From CALKZN01 sp050633585 (lineage in GTDB: Bacteria > Pseudomonadota > Gammaproteobacteria > Arenicellales > Arenicellaceae), in assembly GCA_050633585.1 (NCBI GenBank), contig JBOEGT010000030.1:11548-75547 (forward strand): a DNA stretch of 64,000 nucleotides. The letters run 5' to 3'. This document shows positions 59,522-64,000 of this stretch, one piece after another. Under the pieces are notes generated by a model, which had not been told where the DNA came from, did no database searches, and saw nothing but the letters and a program-made list of their open reading frames with translations. The position numbers and the translations under genes are program-made. The number at the start of each line of letters is the position of its first letter. Position 1 is the first letter of the stretch.

Positions 59522-62500
59522 TTATGAATCCTGAATGAGAGTATCCCAGTGCTTGTTAACGCGTTTTTCAGACACTGAAAATTGTGTTTTCAATTGTTGA
59601 GCAAAGATTGAAGTATGCCACTCTCTGAGCATGATGCGATGTTGTAACAACTCTGGCTGGCTGGAATACAAAAAATGTAATCCTTGTTTGTTGTCTTTTA
59701 AAGAAGGATCAATGTCGTATGCCGCGCGAGTCTTGTGGCGTAACAGTTCTTCAAACTTATCCAAAGCTTGAGTGAATGTGGAGGGCGCCGATTGATTGAT
59801 TTTCTCAAGGCGAATGGCCGCAACCGATAAGTAGCGCGGATAATGTCTCAGCTGGTCCAAAGGGGTATAGGATAAAAAGTGTTCTTCAAATAACTCAAAG
59901 ACTTGTTGTTTAATTTCTTCTAGCACTTCATCTGTTTTGATGTCAGATACTTTTGTTGCTTTGATCAAACGATGCACATGGCTTAATTTTTCAGCAACAT
60001 TGATGAGCACCTTTTCCGTATCAATTGCTAGCTGCACCCACTGCTTGCAGCCCGAGTCGATAGCATGCGTAAACTCTTCGCGTGTTGTCGGCAACGTGTC
60101 ACCAAAACAACACTGATGCAGTGTTTGTTTGATGAGTTTTTGAGACAGCTCTTGCTGTGCACTTTTAGTCGGAGCCAGTGCTAACAGTGTGAGTTCAACC
60201 TTGTCACCACGTGTCTTGGGTTTGAATATTTCTTTGTTTAAATAGCTCAAACTTTGCTTGAGCGTTTTAGCGGTATCCTCTTGGAGAAAGGCTAAATCTA
60301 TCAGTGCATTTTGCGTGAAAAAAGTCGCTAAGCTATGTGATTCATGCAAGCGTAAAGCAATCGTGTTTGTATTGCCTGCCGATAGAAGCATTGGGAAAGC
60401 TCGCACGGTCATTCCTTGATGCTGGTAATCAAGGTGTGCCTGCAAAGTTCCAAAGTCCCAGTCATTAATCTGCTCACGTTCAAACTCACGTCGTTGTGGT
60501 GCATTGTCAACGTGCAAGCTATCGCTCACTATCTGTGCATATTCCTGTTTGAGCACGGTTAAATCACGGCTTTGAATAATACGTTTTGATGCGTGTGAGC
60601 TTTTCGTCGCCTTGCTTTTTTGCAAACGGTAATTTAATAAATAATAACTGTCTAAGGCATCGAGTTGCCAAGCAGTGCTTGGAATGTCATGACCTGTCGT
60701 TTGTTTGAGCGCGGCGCCTAACGCGATATGGAGTGCGACATCGATAGCTTGCTGATGTTGGTCTCGAAGTTGAGGCAACACACGATCAATGGCATTGGCA
60801 GCAGGTGCAAATAGCTTTCGATAGTGTTTGGGCAATGTTTTAATCAGTGCAATGCATTTTTCGCGGAGCAAGCCCGGAACTAACCAGCTCCCGATATGTT
60901 CAGGAAAAGGGGCCAAGAGCTCAATGGGCAAAGAAATCGTCACACCATCGTGAATATCACCGGGATTAAAGTGATAACTGAGTGGCAATGTTTTTCCCTG
61001 AATCGTGAGTGCATTCGGAAATTGAGCGTTGTTGAGTGGGTTGCTGTTATCACTGATTTGAGACTGCGTCAGCGAGTCTAATTCTAATGGCGACAAGTGA
61101 TTGACTGTTAATTGCGGCGTATCAAAACACAACACATTTTTTTCAGACAATTCGGCTGTTTTCCGCCATTGTTCAAAGCCCACATAGTTCACAATATTGC
61201 TAGGGATTCTTTCGTCATATAAACGAAAAATGTCGTCATCTGAGATCAATAAGTTGCGTCGTCTGGTTTTGTTTTCAATCGACTCAATGTGCTGAATTAA
61301 ACGCTGATTATGTTGATAAAAATGTGCAATTTTTTGTCTGGACGTTTTGTTTTGTGCAAAACGCGTATAGGCTCCTTCGACTAAGGCTCTTCGAATAAAT
61401 AATTCACGACAGACTTGTGGATCAATGTCGCTATAGATAACCGAGCTAGCGTCTTGCAATGTTAAGCCATACAAAGATGCTTTGCGTTGCGCTTTTACGA
61501 CACCTTGTTTTTCATGGTATTCAGGGTTGGCATAGCTGTAACGCAATAAATGTTTAGCAGCGTCGTTGATCCATAAGGGTTCAATGTGCGCACAGGTTAA
61601 TGCGAATAACCGAGATGTCTCCATCAGTTCATTAGCCACTATCCATTTAGCCGCTTGGTTTCTGGCCTGTTCATTGCTCTTGTTGTCGACCTGTTGATTT
61701 CGTGTCGCACGTTTCTGCGCCAATGCAGATGTTGGGAAAATCGCTAGTTTTCGACCTCTCGCGGCAGTGTATTCCTGTTGCTTGACGTGGCGATGCTTGG
61801 TGTTGGTGCGAGTGTCTTCAGGTTCATAAAAAGCAATATTTCCTAATAGGCCACTTAAGAGTGATTGGTGAATGACGGCATAATGCGTATCATGTTGTTT
61901 TGCTAATGATTTTTTGGGTTTACTTGCTTTGTGTTTGGAACGTTTGTCATCCGCGTTGCTGAGAAAGCTTATTTTTTGATCACTCTGAACTTTCCATTTT
62001 AATTGTTTAACGTTTTTGGAAAGTTGACCGACCATGTCGCGCCATTCAAAAATGCGCACAATCGATAAAAAATTCTTGCTGCAATATTCTTTAAACTGTT
62101 TATTGCTGAGTGCTTTGCGTTGTTGGTTGATGGTTTCCCATAGGTTCAAGTAACTCAGAAAATCTGAGCGAGGATGTGCTAACACCCCATGTTTTTCTTG
62201 GGCCGCTTGGCGTTTTTCGGCGGGCCACTCTCTGGGGTCTTGGCTGCTCAGAGCGGCAATGATGATCAACACTTCATGCAAGCAATCACGTTGATTGGCT
62301 TCGAGCAAAATACGCGCATATTTAGGGTCTACTGGGATGTGGCACAACGTTTTGCCTATCTTGGATAGTCGACGCTGTGCGTTTTTGCTACCTTTATTGT
62401 TTTGGTGAGGTCGGGTGATTTGTAAGGCTTGGAGTTCTTCAAGGAGCTTAAAGCCATCATTCAGCAGACGGTTGTCAGGTTTATCGATAAACGGAAAGTG

Positions 62501-63862
62501 TTGGATATCTTGTACACCAAGTTGCAGCATTTGCAAAATCACCGAGGCCAAATTGCTGCGAAGTAACTCAGCTTCAGTAAATTTTGGGCGTTGCAGAAAG
62601 TCTTCCTCAGAATACAACCGCACACACACGCCATTGGCGACTCGCCCGCAGCGTCCCATGCGCTGGTTGGCACTGGCTTGTGAAATGCGTTCAATCGGTA
62701 AGCCTTGCACTTTGGAACGAAAATTGTAACGCGAGACTCTCGCCAAACCTGGGTCAATCACATAGGCAATGCCGGGCACCGTGATTGACGTTTCAGCAAC
62801 ATTGGTGGCAAGAACGACTTTACGGCGTTTTGACGGTTTAAACACGCGTGTTTGTTCTTGCATGCTGAGCCGTGCATATAAGGGTAAGACATCGACATTG
62901 AATTGATGATCTTGCAAGGCTTTAGCCGCATCACGAATATCGCGCTCGCCAGTGCAAAACACTAAAATATCGCCACTGGCCATAAAATCACCGCGACGTT
63001 CACTGTCGATGATACGTTCAACGGTGCGGCAAATGGTTAACGGTAGATCGGCGTCATCATCTTGGTTGTCATCATCCAGCACATCCGGTTGATAAATCAC
63101 CTCAACCGGATATGTTCTGCCGGAGACCTCCATAATCGGCGCATCGTCAAAGTGCTGAGAAAACTTCTCTAAATCAATGGTGGCCGAGGTGATGATGAGT
63201 TTGAGGTCAGAGCGTTTTTTCAATAAACGTTTTAACAGGCCAAGCAAAAAATCAATATTCAAACTGCGCTCATGCGCTTCGTCAATGATGATGACATCAT
63301 ACTTTTTGAGATACCGGTCACGTTGCAACTCGGCTAACAGCACGCCATCAGTCATCAACTTCACGCGAGTGTTGTCAGAAGTATCCTCGGTGAATCGCAC
63401 TTGGTAGCCGACAAGGTCGCCCAGTGGCGTGTTTAACTCTTCGGCAATGCGCGTGGCAACCGTGCGGGCGGCAATTCGTCGGGGTTGCGTGTGGCCAATT
63501 AAGCCTTTGGCTCCCAAGCCGAGAGACAAACAAATTTTGGGGATTTGCGTGGTTTTGCCGGAACCGGTTTCCCCTGCAATCACGACAACCTGATTGTCAC
63601 GAATCAATGCAGCAATTTCTTCACGCTTTTGATTAATCGGCAAGGCATCACTAAACGGGATATCTGGCAATGATTCTTGGCGAGCCTTAACCCATTGCTG
63701 TGATGCGTCAATATCCGACATCAATGCCGCTAACTCTTCAGCAAAGTTTTCCTTTTCTGAGTTTTTATGCAAACCCAACAATCGCTGATTCAAACCAAAC
63801 TGCCGAGTGCTTTGGCAGGTGGAAATCTGCTGTTGTAAACGATGTAGTTCAGAAGCATGCAT
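59522..63862 (-). CDS. hrpA: HrpA-type ATP-dependent DEAH-box RNA helicase
   Basis: A 1446-residue helicase, longer than the ~1300 residues of E. coli HrpA. Walker A AGETGSGKTTQ at residues 96-106, DEAH in IIIDEAHERSLN at 194-197 and SATID near 227 form the RecA-like N-terminal domain. Helicase motifs continue with VLATNVAETSITVPG and QRMGRCGRV, then HA2-type and OB-like regions, and a very long C-terminal part as in HrpA. A basic Ser/Lys-rich insert (ADDKRSKHKASKPKKSLAKQ) near residue 640 may explain the extra length. HrpA acts in RNA processing and ribosome-rescue-type roles. Confidence 0.94.
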   Translation of the reverse strand: MHASELHRLQQQISTCQSTRQFGLNQRLLGLHKNSEKENFAEELAALMSDIDASQQWVKARQESLPDIPFSDALPINQKREEIAALIRDNQVVVIAGETGSGKTTQIPKICLSLGLGAKGLIGHTQPRRIAARTVATRIAEELNTPLGDLVGYQVRFTEDTSDNTRVKLMTDGVLLAELQRDRYLKKYDVIIIDEAHERSLNIDFLLGLLKRLLKKRSDLKLIITSATIDLEKFSQHFDDAPIMEVSGRTYPVEVIYQPDVLDDDNQDDDADLPLTICRTVERIIDSERRGDFMASGDILVFCTGERDIRDAAKALQDHQFNVDVLPLYARLSMQEQTRVFKPSKRRKVVLATNVAETSITVPGIAYVIDPGLARVSRYNFRSKVQGLPIERISQASANQRMGRCGRVANGVCVRLYSEEDFLQRPKFTEAELLRSNLASVILQMLQLGVQDIQHFPFIDKPDNRLLNDGFKLLEELQALQITRPHQNNKGSKNAQRRLSKIGKTLCHIPVDPKYARILLEANQRDCLHEVLIIIAALSSQDPREWPAEKRQAAQEKHGVLAHPRSDFLSYLNLWETINQQRKALSNKQFKEYCSKNFLSIVRIFEWRDMVGQLSKNVKQLKWKVQSDQKISFLSNADDKRSKHKASKPKKSLAKQHDTHYAVIHQSLLSGLLGNIAFYEPEDTRTNTKHRHVKQQEYTAARGRKLAIFPTSALAQKRATRNQQVDNKSNEQARNQAAKWIVANELMETSRLFALTCAHIEPLWINDAAKHLLRYSYANPEYHEKQGVVKAQRKASLYGLTLQDASSVIYSDIDPQVCRELFIRRALVEGAYTRFAQNKTSRQKIAHFYQHNQRLIQHIESIENKTRRRNLLISDDDIFRLYDERIPSNIVNYVGFEQWRKTAELSEKNVLCFDTPQLTVNHLSPLELDSLTQSQISDNSNPLNNAQFPNALTIQGKTLPLSYHFNPGDIHDGVTISLPIELLAPFPEHIGSWLVPGLLREKCIALIKTLPKHYRKLFAPAANAIDRVLPQLRDQHQQAIDVALHIALGAALKQTTGHDIPSTAWQLDALDSYYLLNYRLQKSKATKSSHASKRIIQSRDLTVLKQEYAQIVSDSLHVDNAPQRREFEREQINDWDFGTLQAHLDYQHQGMTVRAFPMLLSAGNTNTIALRLHESHSLATFFTQNALIDLAFLQEDTAKTLKQSLSYLNKEIFKPKTRGDKVELTLLALAPTKSAQQELSQKLIKQTLHQCCFGDTLPTTREEFTHAIDSGCKQWVQLAIDTEKVLINVAEKLSHVHRLIKATKVSDIKTDEVLEEIKQQVFELFEEHFLSYTPLDQLRHYPRYLSVAAIRLEKINQSAPSTFTQALDKFEELLRHKTRAAYDIDPSLKDNKQGLHFLYSSQPELLQHRIMLREWHTSIFAQQLKTQFSVSEKRVNKHWDTLIQDS

Positions 63863-63910
63863 GAGAGTTTACAGAAAATAGAGTGTTGTCATATCAGTTA
63901 AGTGGAGCGT

Positions 63911-63916
63911 ATTATA
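63911..63916 (-). promoter_or_regulatory. -10 promoter element upstream of hrpA
   Basis: On the minus strand TATAAT lies about 50 bp upstream of the hrpA start at 63862. No convincing -35 box is visible. The remaining flank to base 64000 holds no gene. Confidence 0.35.
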
Positions 63917-64000
63917 TAGGCGACTTGAACATAAACCGACTGTCGGGATAATATATTGGCAAATAAAGCATAAGTTGTTGAAAATAAATAAACTAAATTT

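Noticed and set aside
1..64000. tRNA, rRNA, CRISPR arrays, insertion sequences or integrases
   Set aside because: I looked for these and saw none: no cloverleaf-like segment near gltX, no repeat-spacer pattern, no transposase motifs.

Overview
The window (64 kb, AT-rich) looks like chromosome from a gammaproteobacterium, probably marine. This is inferred from the HrpA and GltX types, the BamE-like and lipoprotein signals, and a photolyase/cryptochrome cluster of the kind seen in marine gammaproteobacteria. No tRNA, rRNA, IS element, integrase or CRISPR array was seen. No gene-free stretch exceeds about 240 bases.

Region 1 (1-43.9 kb) is a very large surface-glycan island that runs off the left edge. 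It opens with a nucleotide-sugar dehydrogenase (partial), a UDP-glucuronate-type epimerase, an MsbA-like ABC exporter and an OafA-like acyltransferase, then FkbM, GT61 and GT2 genes. Three separate nonulosonic (sialic-like) acid modules follow. Module A (8.3-19.0 kb) has a NeuB/SpsE-type synthase, two SpsF-like cytidylyltransferases flanking a long DegT-type aminotransferase, a Gfo/Idh oxidoreductase, two polysaccharide-enzyme-like proteins, an aldo/keto reductase, a NeuA and an SDR. Module B (20.4-29.4 kb) is a nearly complete GDP-route legionaminic acid pathway: LegB, LegC, a fused LegH/NeuD-LegI/NeuB protein, LegG/NeuC and a CBS-domain PtmE-type nucleotidyltransferase. Inside it lies an amidotransferase trio (WbpG/PseA-like, HisF-like, HisH-like) that probably installs an acetamidino group. 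Module C (37.5-42.5 kb, minus strand) has a divergent NeuB, a GT-B-like protein, a hexapeptide acyltransferase, NeuA and a GT4. Between and after these lie decorating enzymes: FkbM and class I methyltransferases, a PhyH-type dioxygenase, a GDP-mannose dehydratase-like SDR, an MBOAT acyltransferase with an SGNH-like partner, and several glycosyltransferases. No Wzx, Wzy or Maf gene is visible.

Region 2 (43.9-51.7 kb) is mixed housekeeping: a TVP38-family membrane protein, a leucine-rich-repeat protein, a rearranged PTPS/QueD-like protein, gltX, a GlxR/GarR-type reductase, a small lipoprotein, a cupin, a NIPSNAP protein, an exported repeat protein and a BamE-like protein. The last two converge on a bidirectional terminator.

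Region 3 (51.8-58.0 kb) is a photolyase/cryptochrome cluster with three different flavoprotein architectures: an FeS-BCP relative without the usual cluster cysteines, a protein with the FAD domain placed first, and a cryptochrome-like photolyase. It also holds an SDR, a 47-residue DUF2256 zinc-ribbon gene and a small basic protein. Region 4 (58.2-64 kb) has a LysR regulator divergent from a small ABM-like protein, then hrpA.

The three nonulosonate modules probably supply CMP-activated acidic sugars for a capsule, O-antigen or flagellin glycan, with the neighbouring transferases and decorating enzymes assembling and modifying it. The most unusual points are the LegH-LegI fusion, the HisF paralogue that has lost a catalytic Asp, module A as a possibly undescribed sugar-acid pathway, and the permuted and cluster-less photolyase relatives.
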